NCBI GenBank assembly: GCA_004293445.1
Contig: RDYP01000020.1
Coordinates: forward strand, 1 to 44,246
From: Verrucomicrobiota bacterium
GTDB taxonomy: Bacteria; Verrucomicrobiota; Verrucomicrobiia; Verrucomicrobiales; Akkermansiaceae
Direction: 5' to 3'
Length of the DNA: 44,246 nt
In this document: piece after piece, positions 8,962 through 17,481 of the stretch
Position numbering within the stretch: position 1 is the first letter of the stretch
How the letters are laid out: each line of letters starts with the position of its first letter
Translations under genes and position numbers: made by a program
Notes under the pieces: model-generated
The model's input: the letters and a program-made list of their open reading frames with translations, nothing else
What the model was told of the DNA's origin: nothing
The model's database searches: none

Positions 8962-10482
8962 ATGAGCAAAGGAAACCCCCATCGGATCGAAGGTCTGCGC
9001 GCTCGCTCGCAACGAGGCGGCTTCCCATGGCTTCGCGCATCGCTCTTCGTCGTGGCCCTCGCCGGAGCCATCCTCCCCTTCACGAGCCCCGGCGAAAAGA
9101 TCATGCGCGGCCTGAAACGGATCGCCACCGGCCCCGCACCCAGCAGCCCCGGCATCGATAAAGCAGACATCGAGCGACAGCTCGAAGCCCGCCTGAGAAC
9201 CGAGTTCGAAGCCGACCTCGAACGCGAACTCGCCGCCTTGAAAAAACAATTCGCGGATGCCGCCCGCCGCGATGCCGCCAAGGCTGCCGAACCTCAACCA
9301 CTGCCACCTCTCTCCTCCCACACTGCGGCAAGCGGTGGCGACGTCCGAACCCTCCGCTCGGGCATCCCCTTCAAAAGCGAAGTCCAGGTCTCCAAGGGCG
9401 GCATCGCTTCGAAAGAACGCGTCACCGCCGATTCCTACACCGCCACCTACACCCTCGGCATCCGCCTCCCGGAACCCTCGCGCAGCCTCACCGAGCTGCA
9501 CGAAGCCAACCCCCGCCTCGCCAGCCTCCTCCCCGGCCTACCCAGCCTGATGGAGAAACCCGAGGTCTCACGCTGGTTCTTCGCCCTCTACGACAACAAA
9601 ACCCGTCGCCTCAAACAGGACGCCACACGCCTCAACGAACTCCTCACCAAACACAATTTCTACGACTGCCAGACCATCCTCCAACTCCGCCACCCGCAAA
9701 GCGGCCGCAAGGTCTTCCTCCTGCAAGCTGAGATGGACGTGGTCTCCGATGGCTCCGACGGCGATCGCCTCGCCACCATGCCGGAGTGCATCGTGAACTC
9801 CACCCACTACCAGCCCTTCACCAGCTACGGCTGGCCAAAGCGAACACCCACCCCAAATCCGATGGTCGCCGGATGGGAAAGACGCGTTGCCAACGCCAAA
9901 CAAGAACTGGCCGCAAACGACACCTCGGCCGAAAGAAAATCATGGCTGCGGGATCGTCTGAAATACCTACAGCGCGGCATCGATGACATGAAGTCCCGCA
10001 GCTTTCTCATCGCCGATTACGACCCCTTCATTGTCATCCCCGTCAACCTCCTCACCGCCAACGACCCCTTCGCGCCGAAGGTCGGCGACTACGCAGTGAT
10101 CGTGCACGGGGAGAAACTCTACCCCGCCATTGTCGGAGACGGCGGACCCACCTTCAAGGTCGGCGAGGCATCGCTACGACTTGCGAAAGAAATCAACCCC
10201 AAGGCCTCGCCCTACAGCCGCCCGGTCTCCGACCTTGTCGTCACTTACCTCGTCTTCCCCGGCACCCGGGAGGCGAAGAAAGGCCCACCCGATTACGACG
10301 CATGGCGCCTCCGCTGCGAGGAACTGCTCCGCGACTGCGGCGGACTCGCACCCGGCGTGGAACTCCACCGCTGGGAAAAACTCCTGCCCGAGCCGACCCT
10401 CGCCCCAGCGCCGTCACCCGCATCTCTCCCCCAATCCAGCACTCCAGCCGCCAGCAACCCAGTCGCACCCAGCGGCCCCTAA
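8962..10482 (+). CDS. Membrane-anchored GH75 (chitosanase)-like protein
   Basis: A 506-residue protein. An N-terminal anchor or uncleaved signal (about residues 23-42, LRASLFVVALAGAILPF) is followed by a short charged coiled-coil segment (IERQLEARLRTEFEADLERE) and then a globular domain. That domain resembles GH75 fungal-type chitosanases: FLLQAEMDVVSDGSDGDR corresponds to the conserved D-G region, and GDYAVIVHGEKLYPAIVGD followed by GGPTFKVGEAS matches the core, with Asp and Glu nine residues apart as recalled for the catalytic pair. The last 45 residues are Pro/Ala/Ser-rich. If correct, it acts on chitosan or another amino sugar polymer outside the membrane. Only motif-level similarity is visible, so an inactive homologue is possible. 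Confidence 0.6.
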   Translation: MSKGNPHRIEGLRARSQRGGFPWLRASLFVVALAGAILPFTSPGEKIMRGLKRIATGPAPSSPGIDKADIERQLEARLRTEFEADLERELAALKKQFADAARRDAAKAAEPQPLPPLSSHTAASGGDVRTLRSGIPFKSEVQVSKGGIASKERVTADSYTATYTLGIRLPEPSRSLTELHEANPRLASLLPGLPSLMEKPEVSRWFFALYDNKTRRLKQDATRLNELLTKHNFYDCQTILQLRHPQSGRKVFLLQAEMDVVSDGSDGDRLATMPECIVNSTHYQPFTSYGWPKRTPTPNPMVAGWERRVANAKQELAANDTSAERKSWLRDRLKYLQRGIDDMKSRSFLIADYDPFIVIPVNLLTANDPFAPKVGDYAVIVHGEKLYPAIVGDGGPTFKVGEASLRLAKEINPKASPYSRPVSDLVVTYLVFPGTREAKKGPPDYDAWRLRCEELLRDCGGLAPGVELHRWEKLLPEPTLAPAPSPASLPQSSTPAASNPVAPSGP

Positions 10483-10494
10483 GCCCGCCCCATC

Positions 10495-11241
10495 TCAGGC
10501 CCGCATTTTCTTCCGATACGCCAGAGGACTGATCCCGACCGCCTGCTTGAACTGCCGCGAAAAGGCAGACTGATCGGAGTAACCGCAACTCAGCGCGATC
10601 TGCGCAATGGCCTCATCACTGTGCGAAAGCCTCTCGCACGCGGCATCGATCCTTACCTTGACCAGATACTGCCCCGCCGTGACGTGAAACAAGGCGCGAA
10701 TCCGCTGATCGAATTGATACACCGACATGTCCGCAAGTTCCGCCAACTGCGGCAGGCGCAAGGGTTCGTCGAAGTGCTTGTGAATGCGATCGATCGCCTT
10801 CGACATCGCCGCGAAGTCCTCCTGCCGGTCGTGCGGTCCATGCAGGTCCCGGGAAATCCCGCACACCCCGACCCTCCGGCCTTCCTTGCCCATCACCGGC
10901 TCCTTGAAGGTCAGGCACCAACCGCGCCGCCCTCCCGGATAAAGGTGCAATTCCAAGTGATCGCGGATTCCGTGGCCTGTCCTCAGAATCTCCCGATCCT
11001 GCGCCGCAAAACCTCCGCCCAAAGGAGACGGAAACAAATCCTCCGCCGTCAAACCGATTGCCAATTCCTTGTCCGCCAAACCACAGCGCGAAGCCAAGGT
11101 ATCGTTCACCGCCATGTAGCGACCCGCCGCATCCTTGATGAAAAACACGATGTCCGGCACCGCATCAAACAAACGATCGACCGGGGGCATCCCACACAGG
11201 GAGTCCGAAAAAGTCTTTCGAAGTTTCGCAGCCGCTGTCAT
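10495..11241 (-). CDS. PAS-AraC transcriptional regulator
   Basis: A 248-residue regulator. Residues about 20-135 form a PAS domain (VDRLFDAVPDIVFFIKD, then a PAC-like end around CGISRDLHG), and residues about 150-248 are an AraC/XylS double HTH (LRLPQLAELADMSVYQFDQ and IALSCGYSDQSAFSRQFKQ, ending ISPLAYRKKMRA). It is transcribed divergently from the hydroxyproline genes across a 101-bp gap, the usual position of a pathway-specific activator. A PAS sensor suggests a small-molecule ligand, possibly hydroxyproline or its epimer; that is inference. Its 3' end faces the GH75-like gene with only 12 bp between. Confidence 0.88.
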   Translation of the reverse strand: MTAAAKLRKTFSDSLCGMPPVDRLFDAVPDIVFFIKDAAGRYMAVNDTLASRCGLADKELAIGLTAEDLFPSPLGGGFAAQDREILRTGHGIRDHLELHLYPGGRRGWCLTFKEPVMGKEGRRVGVCGISRDLHGPHDRQEDFAAMSKAIDRIHKHFDEPLRLPQLAELADMSVYQFDQRIRALFHVTAGQYLVKVRIDAACERLSHSDEAIAQIALSCGYSDQSAFSRQFKQAVGISPLAYRKKMRA

Positions 11242-11342
11242 CGAGAGGAGGATAAAACCTTACGCCCCCGGTGCTATTCGGATTCGGAGGCAGGGGCTAG
11301 AGTTTTCGACAAGACCCCGCTTGCTAGCTTACAAAGCCGCTC
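11242..11342 (+). promoter_or_regulatory. Divergent control region of the hydroxyproline cluster
   Basis: The 101-bp gap between regulator and epimerase holds a tandem repeat ATTCGG-ATTCGG (11276-11287) and a possible plus-strand promoter, TCGACA at 11306 and TACAAA at 11330 with 18-bp spacing. That promoter would start transcription almost at the ATG. AraC proteins bind direct repeats, so the tandem hexamer is a candidate site. Confidence 0.35.
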
Positions 11343-12299
11343 ATGACTCCCTCCCGCCTCCGCGTCATCGATTCCCATACCGGGGGTGAGCCCACCCGCG
11401 TCGTCATCGAAGGGGCGCCCGATCTCGGCCCCGGCCCTCTTGCGGACAAGGCCCGCCGCCTGCGCGAGGATCACGACTGGCTCCGCAGCGCCGTCTGCAA
11501 CGAGCCCCGCGGCCACGAAGCTATGGTCGGTGCCGTTCTCGTCGAGCCCCACGAGCTGGATTGCTGCTGCGGCGTGATCTTCTTCAACAACGTCTCCACG
11601 CTGAACATGTGCATCCACGGGACCATCGGTCTCGCCGTGACCCTCGCACATCTGGGAAAAATCGGCCCCGGCCAGCACCGCATCGACACCCCCGTCGGCG
11701 TGGTCGTCGCCCACCTGCACGATGACGGCTCAGTCACCGTCGCCAACGTCCCAAGCTATCGACTCGCCAGCGATGTCGAAGTCGAGGTCCCCGGCTGGGG
11801 ACTGGTCCGCGGCGATATCGCCTGGGGCGGAAACTGGTTCTTCCTCATCGACGGCCAAGGCCCCCCTGTCGACTTCACCCAACTCGACGCCCTCACCGCA
11901 TTCACTTGGGCAGTCCGCCAGGCCCTCTCCGCGCAAGGCATCACCGGCGCAGATGGCATGGAAATCGATCACATCGAAAGCTTCGGCCCACCCTCCGACC
12001 CCGCCCACTCCGATAGCCGGAATTTCGTTCTTTGCCCCGGCAAGGCCTACGACCGTTCCCCCTGCGGCACCGGCACCAGCGCCAAGCTCGCCACCCTTCA
12101 CGCCGCCGGAAAGCTCCAACCCGGCCAGATCTGGCGCCAAGCCGGCATCCTCGACAGCGTCTTCGAGGGCAAAATCGAGCTCCTACCCGATGGCAAGGTC
12201 AGACCTCTCGTCACCGGCCGCGCATGGGTCAATGGCGAGTCCGTCTATCTCATCCAGCCCGGCGATCCCTTCCGCCACGGCATCCCGAATCCACTCTGA
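11343..12299 (+). CDS. lhpA: 4-hydroxyproline 2-epimerase (proline racemase family)
   Basis: A 318-residue enzyme that converts trans-4-hydroxy-L-proline to cis-4-hydroxy-D-proline by a two-base mechanism. The family opening DSHTGGEPTRVV is present, and both catalytic Cys are seen, in NMCIHGTIG (about residue 90) and in SPCGTGTSAK (about residue 240). Two Cys, rather than Cys/Thr, fit an epimerase and exclude hydroxyproline dehydratases. The residue after the first Cys is Ile where most family members have Gly. It is followed by the deaminase and dehydrogenase genes, which strongly supports the hydroxyproline role over proline racemase. The start ATG is the first after the divergent region. 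Confidence 0.88.
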   Translation: MTPSRLRVIDSHTGGEPTRVVIEGAPDLGPGPLADKARRLREDHDWLRSAVCNEPRGHEAMVGAVLVEPHELDCCCGVIFFNNVSTLNMCIHGTIGLAVTLAHLGKIGPGQHRIDTPVGVVVAHLHDDGSVTVANVPSYRLASDVEVEVPGWGLVRGDIAWGGNWFFLIDGQGPPVDFTQLDALTAFTWAVRQALSAQGITGADGMEIDHIESFGPPSDPAHSDSRNFVLCPGKAYDRSPCGTGTSAKLATLHAAGKLQPGQIWRQAGILDSVFEGKIELLPDGKVRPLVTGRAWVNGESVYLIQPGDPFRHGIPNPL

Positions 12300-12321
12300 A
12301 CACCCCGCAACCACCGACATC

Positions 12322-13227
12322 ATGAGCATCACTTGGAAAGGCGTCATGCCCGCCACCGTCACCCAGTTCAACGCCGACCTCAGCATCGACCACGCCCTCA
12401 TGGCCGAACACGGCAAGTGGCTCGTAGAAAATGGCTGCAGCGCCATCGTCGCCCACGGCTCACTCGGCGAGGGAGCCACTCTCGACTTCGCTGAAAAAAT
12501 CGCCCTGCAAAAGACCTACGTCGAAGCCCTCCCCCATACCCCCATCATTCCCGGCGTCGCCGCCCTCTCGACCCGCGAGGCCGTCGACATCGCCAAGGCG
12601 GCCAAGGACAACGGCTGCCGCGGCCTGATGGTCCTCCCTCCCTACCTCTACGCCTCCGATTGGCGCGAAATGAAGGCACACATGAAGGCCGTCATTTCCG
12701 CCACCGACCTGCCCTGCATTCTTTACAACAACCCAGTCGCCTACAAAACCGACTTTACTCCGCTCCAGATCAAGGAGTTGGCCGACGAATTGCCGAACCT
12801 CGAGTCCGTGAAGGAGTCCTCGACCGATGCACGACGCATCGCTGGCATCCGCGAAACCTGCGGCGATCGCCTGACCCTCGGCGTCGGCGTCGACGACTGC
12901 GCGCTCGAAGGTGCCGCCATGGGCGCGAAATTCTGGATCACCGGCGTCGGCGGTGCCTTCCCACGGCACAATATCCGCCTCTGGGACCTCGCCACTACCG
13001 GCCGGGTTGAGGAGGCCATGCCTCTTTACCACTGGATGCTCCCCATGCTCCGTATGGACACTGTCGTGAAGTTCGTGCAGCTCATCAAACTCCAGCAGAC
13101 CCTCGCCAGCGGCGGCAAGCTCGGCAACAACCGCGTCCGCCCGCCACGCCTCGAGCTCATCGGCAGCGAACTCGCGGAAGCGACCGCCATCATCGAAAAG
13201 GCTCTCGCCACCGCACCCGAGCTCTAA
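12322..13227 (+). CDS. lhpC: DapA-family Pyr4H2C deaminase of hydroxyproline pathway
   Basis: A 301-residue TIM-barrel of the dihydrodipicolinate synthase/N-acetylneuraminate lyase family. The predicted role is dehydration and deamination of 1-pyrroline-4-hydroxy-2-carboxylate to 2-oxoglutarate semialdehyde. The Schiff-base Lys is in NLESVKESS (about residue 164), with the Tyr partner in CILYNNPVAY and the phosphate/carboxylate loop AHGSLGEGATL near the N-terminus. The gene begins 22 bp after the epimerase stop. DapA itself is unlikely because the neighbours are the epimerase and a semialdehyde dehydrogenase. Assignment within the family rests on this context. Confidence 0.83.
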   Translation: MSITWKGVMPATVTQFNADLSIDHALMAEHGKWLVENGCSAIVAHGSLGEGATLDFAEKIALQKTYVEALPHTPIIPGVAALSTREAVDIAKAAKDNGCRGLMVLPPYLYASDWREMKAHMKAVISATDLPCILYNNPVAYKTDFTPLQIKELADELPNLESVKESSTDARRIAGIRETCGDRLTLGVGVDDCALEGAAMGAKFWITGVGGAFPRHNIRLWDLATTGRVEEAMPLYHWMLPMLRMDTVVKFVQLIKLQQTLASGGKLGNNRVRPPRLELIGSELAEATAIIEKALATAPEL

Positions 13228-13325
13228 GCCCTCCCAGCCCCCGAGTCGCCGTTGCCAACCATGGCCACGGCGGCTTCTTTGTTCCCACACACACCCTCTC
13301 GCTCCCCGCCCAACCGCACCACCCC

Positions 13326-14900
13326 ATGATCACCCCACTTCTCGGCACTTCTTTCATCGGTTACTCGCGCTCGACCAGTACCGAAATCTGCGGCCACGGA
13401 ATTCAACCCGGCAGCGGCACCCGACTGGAGCCCGCCTACCTCGCCGCTAGCGCCGACGAAGTGGCGCAAACCATGGCGCTCGCCGCCGCCGCCTTCCCGG
13501 TATTTTCGAACCTCCCCGGGAAAACCCGCGCCACATTCCTCCGCAGCATCGCTAAGGAAATCGAGAGCGTGGTGGAGGATATCGTCGAACGGGGTCAGCT
13601 CGAAACCGCCCTACCCGAACCCCGCCTCCGCGGCGAGACGGCCCGCACCTGCGGCCAGCTCCGCATGTTCGCCGATCTGATCGAAGAAGGTTCCTGGGTC
13701 GATGCCCGCATCGAACACGCCCAGCCCGATCGCGCCCCACTGCCGAAGCCTGATCTTCGTTCCATGCTCCGCCCCCTCGGACCGGTCGCAGTCTTCTGCG
13801 CGAGCAATTTCCCCCTCGCCTACTCGGTCGCAGGTGGCGACAGCGCCTCCGCCCTCGCCTCAGGATGTCCGGTCATCGTCATCGCCCACGCCTCCCACCC
13901 CGGGGTGGCGGAAATCGTCGCCTCCGCCGTGATCCGTGCCGCCCGGGCCACCGGCATGCCGGAAGGCGTCTTCTCCGTGCTCTACGGCGGCGGCCGCAAG
14001 GTCGGCCAAGCCGTCGTGCAACACCCGGTCACCCAGGCCGTCGGCTTCACCGGGTCCCGCGCCGGCGGCACCGCCCTCATGGAGAGCGCCGCCAAGCGCG
14101 CCCAACCAATCCCGGTTTACGCCGAGATGAGTTCGATCAATCCCGTCGTTCTCCTCCCCGACGCCCTCGATCGCGGCGAAGAAGCTCTCGCCGAAGCCTT
14201 TTTCGGTTCCCTCACCCTCGGCGTAGGCCAGTTCTGCACCAATCCCGGCCTCGTTTTTCTGCCCAGCGACCGCGGCGATACCTTCCTCACCCGACTCCAG
14301 TCGCGCATCGAAGCCGCCGCCCCCGGCACCATGCTCAACGCCGCGATTTGCCAAGCCTTCGCCGATTCGACCGATGCCGTCGCCGCCACCCCCGGCGTCA
14401 GCACCCTCGCCCGCGCCCAGCCCGGCGGCCCCGGCCAAGGCTCGCCCGCCGTTTTCGTCACCACCGTGTGTGACTTCCTCGCCCACCCCGAACTCCAACA
14501 CGAAATGTTCGGCCCGGCCACTCTCATCGTGCGCGGCAGCATCGAGGAAATCACGGCCGCGCTTGAAAGCATGGAAGGCCAACTCACCGCCAGCCTCCAC
14601 GCCAGCGAAGCCGAACTCACCGCCCACTCCACACTGATCAACGCCCTCCAGCAGCGGGCTGGACGACTCATCTTCAACGGCTTCCCCACCGGCGTCGAAG
14701 TCTGCTCCAGCATGGTCCACGGCGGCCCATTTCCCTCGACCTCCGACGGCCGCAGTACTTCAGTCGGCACCATGGCCATCTTCCGCTTCACCCGCGCGAT
14801 CGCCTGGCAGGCCTTCCCCGATGCCGCTCTGCCCCTCGAGCTCCAGGAAGCCAACCCGCTCGCCATCCGCCGCTTGGTCGATGGCCAGCCCTGCGCCTGA
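13326..14900 (+). CDS. 2-oxoglutarate semialdehyde dehydrogenase (ALDH)
   Basis: A 524-residue aldehyde dehydrogenase of the alpha-ketoglutarate semialdehyde type, giving 2-oxoglutarate in the last step of hydroxyproline catabolism. Visible: the oxyanion Asn in FCASNFPLAYSVAGG, the catalytic Glu in PVYAEMSSINPV, and the nucleophilic Cys in GVGQFCTNPGL (about residue 303). In GCPVIVIAHASHPG the cofactor-binding Lys normally found after V-I-V is Ile, an odd change at an important position. It follows the deaminase after 98 bp. NAD versus NADP preference cannot be read, and the Lys change makes a direct assay worthwhile. Confidence 0.87.
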   Translation: MITPLLGTSFIGYSRSTSTEICGHGIQPGSGTRLEPAYLAASADEVAQTMALAAAAFPVFSNLPGKTRATFLRSIAKEIESVVEDIVERGQLETALPEPRLRGETARTCGQLRMFADLIEEGSWVDARIEHAQPDRAPLPKPDLRSMLRPLGPVAVFCASNFPLAYSVAGGDSASALASGCPVIVIAHASHPGVAEIVASAVIRAARATGMPEGVFSVLYGGGRKVGQAVVQHPVTQAVGFTGSRAGGTALMESAAKRAQPIPVYAEMSSINPVVLLPDALDRGEEALAEAFFGSLTLGVGQFCTNPGLVFLPSDRGDTFLTRLQSRIEAAAPGTMLNAAICQAFADSTDAVAATPGVSTLARAQPGGPGQGSPAVFVTTVCDFLAHPELQHEMFGPATLIVRGSIEEITAALESMEGQLTASLHASEAELTAHSTLINALQQRAGRLIFNGFPTGVEVCSSMVHGGPFPSTSDGRSTSVGTMAIFRFTRAIAWQAFPDAALPLELQEANPLAIRRLVDGQPCA

Positions 14901-14986
14901 CGAGGCCAAGCCCCGCAAGCCTTTCGCCATCCGAGAAAGGCCCGAACTTCGGATGATCGTCCGGGGCATGGAATGTCCGTGCCCTC

Positions 14987-15016
14987 GAGGCGCATCTGAA
15001 AATCAGATCGCCCCTC
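14987..15016 (+). terminator. Hairpin between ALDH and redoxin genes
   Basis: ATCTGA (14994-14999) and TCAGAT (15003-15008) pair around AAA, extended outward by further GC pairs to about 14987 and 15016. There is no T tract. It lies in a 265-bp gap, otherwise featureless to me, between two unrelated genes and probably ends the hydroxyproline transcript. Confidence 0.35.
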
Positions 15017-15165
15017 GCCGGATTTTCCCCAGCCGACAGCGAAGTCTCGGTTGCCATCCTCCGGGAATCCATCCACTTCTCAAACCACCGCAACCCAGCA
15101 CGGGAAAATCACGATCACACGATAGATCCGGCCCCTCTCCCACGATACCCAAGCCCTGCCCGACC

Positions 15166-16317
15166 ATGAAAACCGTCTTCCTTAGCCTCGCCCTCGCCGC
15201 GACCACCTTTGCCGCCGAACCCCAGACCCCTCCGGTCATGGCAATCGGCTCCCCAGTCCCCGACTTCGCACTGCCGGGCATCGATGGCAAAAACCACAAG
15301 CTCGCCGACTTCGCCGACTCCAAGGTCCTCTGCCTCATTTTCACCTGCAACCACTGCCCCGACGCCATCGCCGCCGCCGGCCGGATCCAGCAGTTCCACG
15401 TCGATTATCGGGAGAAAAAAGTCGCCGTCGTCGCCATCAACAGCAGCAGCCCCCTCGGCCTGCGACCCGACGAACTCGGCTACGGCCCGCACGGCGACAG
15501 CTTTGAAGAAATGATCCCCTTCGCCCAGGACCACGGCTGGACCCTGCCCTATCTCTACGACGGCGAAACCCAAACTCTCAGCGCCACCTGTGGTGCCCAG
15601 ACCACCCCCCACGTCTTCGTCTTCGGAGCCGATCGCAAGCTTGCCTACACCGGCCGCATGGACGATGCCGCCCGCCAATCCGGCCCTGTTGAAAAAAGCT
15701 ACCTCCGGGACGCCATCGACGCCCTCCTCGCCGGCAAACCTGTCGCCACCCCAAGCACCCGCTCCTTCGGCTGCTCCACCAAGTGGGCATGGAAAAAAGA
15801 CCAAGTAGCCGCTGACCAAAAGGCATGGGAAAGCAAACCGGTTGGCTTGGAGAAACTCGATCTCGACACCGCCCGCAAATTACGGGCCAACGCCAGCGGC
15901 AATGTACGCCTGATCAACTTCTGGTCCACCACCTGCGGCCCCTGCGTCGCCGAGTTTCCTGACCTCGTCGACACCTATCGCCGCTTCCAAAACCGCTCCT
16001 TCGACATGGTCACCATCAGCCTCGACCCCATCGAAGACGAAGCCAAGGTCCGCAAGTTCCTCGAAAAGCACCACGCCGCCCTCTCCGATCGCAGCCGCCC
16101 CGCTCTCACCAAGGAGCAGCGCACCAGCAACAACTATCTCTTCGCGGGCGACAACATCGACCAGCTTGCTGAAGCCATCGACACCCAATGGACCGGTGCC
16201 CAGCCCCATACGATCCTCCTCTCTCCCAAAGGCGAAGTCCTCTGGCGCTCCACCCAAGAGATCGATCCCGTCGAACTCCGCCGCCAAGTCGCTAAAGCCC
16301 TCCAAGGTCTGCCCTAA
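15166..16317 (+). CDS. Secreted protein with two thioredoxin-fold (redoxin) domains
   Basis: A 383-residue protein with a short Sec signal (KTVFLSLALAATTFAAEP). Domain one (about 25-190) is a peroxiredoxin-like redoxin with FTCNHCPDAI, a CxxC-type site of the family that usually reads FTCNHCPY. Domain two (about 225-383) is a TlpA/ResA-like thioredoxin with NFWSTTCGPCVAEFPDL, a clear CGPC site. Both lie in the envelope if exported. Two different redox centres in one chain suggest electron relay between them or handling of two partners. No cytochrome or DsbD gene is close. The start at 15166 is chosen because the signal peptide begins there; longer in-frame extensions look non-coding. Confidence 0.82.
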   Translation: MKTVFLSLALAATTFAAEPQTPPVMAIGSPVPDFALPGIDGKNHKLADFADSKVLCLIFTCNHCPDAIAAAGRIQQFHVDYREKKVAVVAINSSSPLGLRPDELGYGPHGDSFEEMIPFAQDHGWTLPYLYDGETQTLSATCGAQTTPHVFVFGADRKLAYTGRMDDAARQSGPVEKSYLRDAIDALLAGKPVATPSTRSFGCSTKWAWKKDQVAADQKAWESKPVGLEKLDLDTARKLRANASGNVRLINFWSTTCGPCVAEFPDLVDTYRRFQNRSFDMVTISLDPIEDEAKVRKFLEKHHAALSDRSRPALTKEQRTSNNYLFAGDNIDQLAEAIDTQWTGAQPHTILLSPKGEVLWRSTQEIDPVELRRQVAKALQGLP

Positions 16318-16371
16318 AGCAACCTACTCAAACAGCCGCAGCCCTCTCCCTTGAAGTGCTGCCGCTTTCAC

Positions 16372-16393
16372 CCCCCGCAGCCTGCTGCGGGGG
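16372..16393. terminator. Strong hairpin between convergent genes
   Basis: CCCCCGCAG (16372-16380) and CTGCGGGGG (16385-16393) form a perfect 9-bp stem with a CCTG loop. It lies between the redoxin gene and the oppositely oriented glycosyltransferase gene and can serve both directions, although no T tract follows on either side. Confidence 0.5.
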
Positions 16394-16470
16394 CGCACGA
16401 AAAGAGTCAGTCCCTCACATCCCCCTCACTCCCCGATTCAGGGTTCCCGACCTTGCCCGAACACTGGCTC

Positions 16471-17481
16471 TCAGCAGACACACCAAAAATCCGCACCCTC
16501 GAGGTAACCCGCCCCCTCCGCCATCTCCCGGATTTCCTCACGCCCACCCGGCACCCCCACCGCCGAAAGAAGAATCGCCTCTCGCCACCGCTGGCCAAAC
16601 TGATCCAAGCCCGCCACCTCCGCGCCCTGGATCTTTTCTCCAATTCGCCGCGGATGGACGTCGAAAAAACCACACAGCCTCAGCCCCAGAGCAAGCAACT
16701 CCCGCCCCAGCGCCTTCCCAATCGGCCCCGCACCCGCTAGGGCCACCCCTCGATCGGCCACACCCGGCAACTGCGCCACATAGTGCGCCCGCATCTTGTG
16801 GCGCAAACGCTCGCCATAACGCGGATCACTTCGCGTCAGCCGTCCCGGCGAGTCCCGCCACCGCAACAAGACCTCGGGCACCTTGCCAAATTGCGCGCCA
16901 GCGCCAAGCAGCCGCAGCCATAGGTCATGATCCTCCGCCCACGGCACCTCGCGGTAACCGCCCACCGACTCGACCGCCGCCCGCCGCATCAGCGCACTCG
17001 GATGGACCAAGGGATTTTCGATGAACCTCGCGTTGGCAATTTCCCGCGAATCCTTCAGCGAATTCACCCAGTCGACATGCCTCACCATCCCCTCACCCAG
17101 CGGCGATAAAATTTCCACACCACAGCCAATCACATCCCACTCCGGCCGACAGCCCACCATCGCCCACTGCCGCGCCAAGCGTTCTGGATGACTGATGTCG
17201 TCCGCATCCATCCTCGCCAACCATCCCGCCCGCGCTTCCCGCCCAGCCGTTCGCGAAGCCCCAACCACCCCAGGTTCAAAGGCATTCGCCAAGACCCTGA
17301 CCCGACGATCACCCCCGGCCAAATCGCGTACGCAATCCGCCGACCCGTCGCGCGAATCGTCATCCACCGCGAGCAACTCCCAGTTGCCGAAAGTCTGTCC
17401 CAAAACGCTCGCCAGCGCCTCGGGCAAGGTCGCCGCCGCATCGCGGAACGGCATCACGATGGAAATCAACGGCTCCATCAT
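16471..17481 (-). CDS. GT2 glycosyltransferase with C-terminal Rossmann-like domain
   Basis: A 336-residue protein. Residues about 5-230 are a GT-A family 2 glycosyltransferase: ISIVMPFRDAAATLPEAL, the nucleotide-sugar region VDDDSRDGS, the metal-binding DADD in ARMDADDISHP, and the acceptor-side AEDHDLWLRLL. Residues about 240-336 begin GVALAGAGPIGKALGRELL, a glycine-rich nucleotide-binding turn followed by a beta-alpha pattern (LCGFFDVHPRRIG). This is unusual for a GT2 and recalls the NAD- or sugar-binding N-domains of PglD-like or short Rossmann proteins. It probably adds sugar to a surface glycan. The start overlaps the stop of the upstream CPXCG gene by two bases, so the two are co-transcribed. 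Confidence 0.82.
   Translation of the reverse strand: MMEPLISIVMPFRDAAATLPEALASVLGQTFGNWELLAVDDDSRDGSADCVRDLAGGDRRVRVLANAFEPGVVGASRTAGREARAGWLARMDADDISHPERLARQWAMVGCRPEWDVIGCGVEILSPLGEGMVRHVDWVNSLKDSREIANARFIENPLVHPSALMRRAAVESVGGYREVPWAEDHDLWLRLLGAGAQFGKVPEVLLRWRDSPGRLTRSDPRYGERLRHKMRAHYVAQLPGVADRGVALAGAGPIGKALGRELLALGLRLCGFFDVHPRRIGEKIQGAEVAGLDQFGQRWREAILLSAVGVPGGREEIREMAEGAGYLEGADFWCVC

Noticed and set aside
16356-17024. Plus-strand Pro/Ala-rich frame
   Set aside because: Antisense of the glycosyltransferase gene, whose domain motifs are clear.
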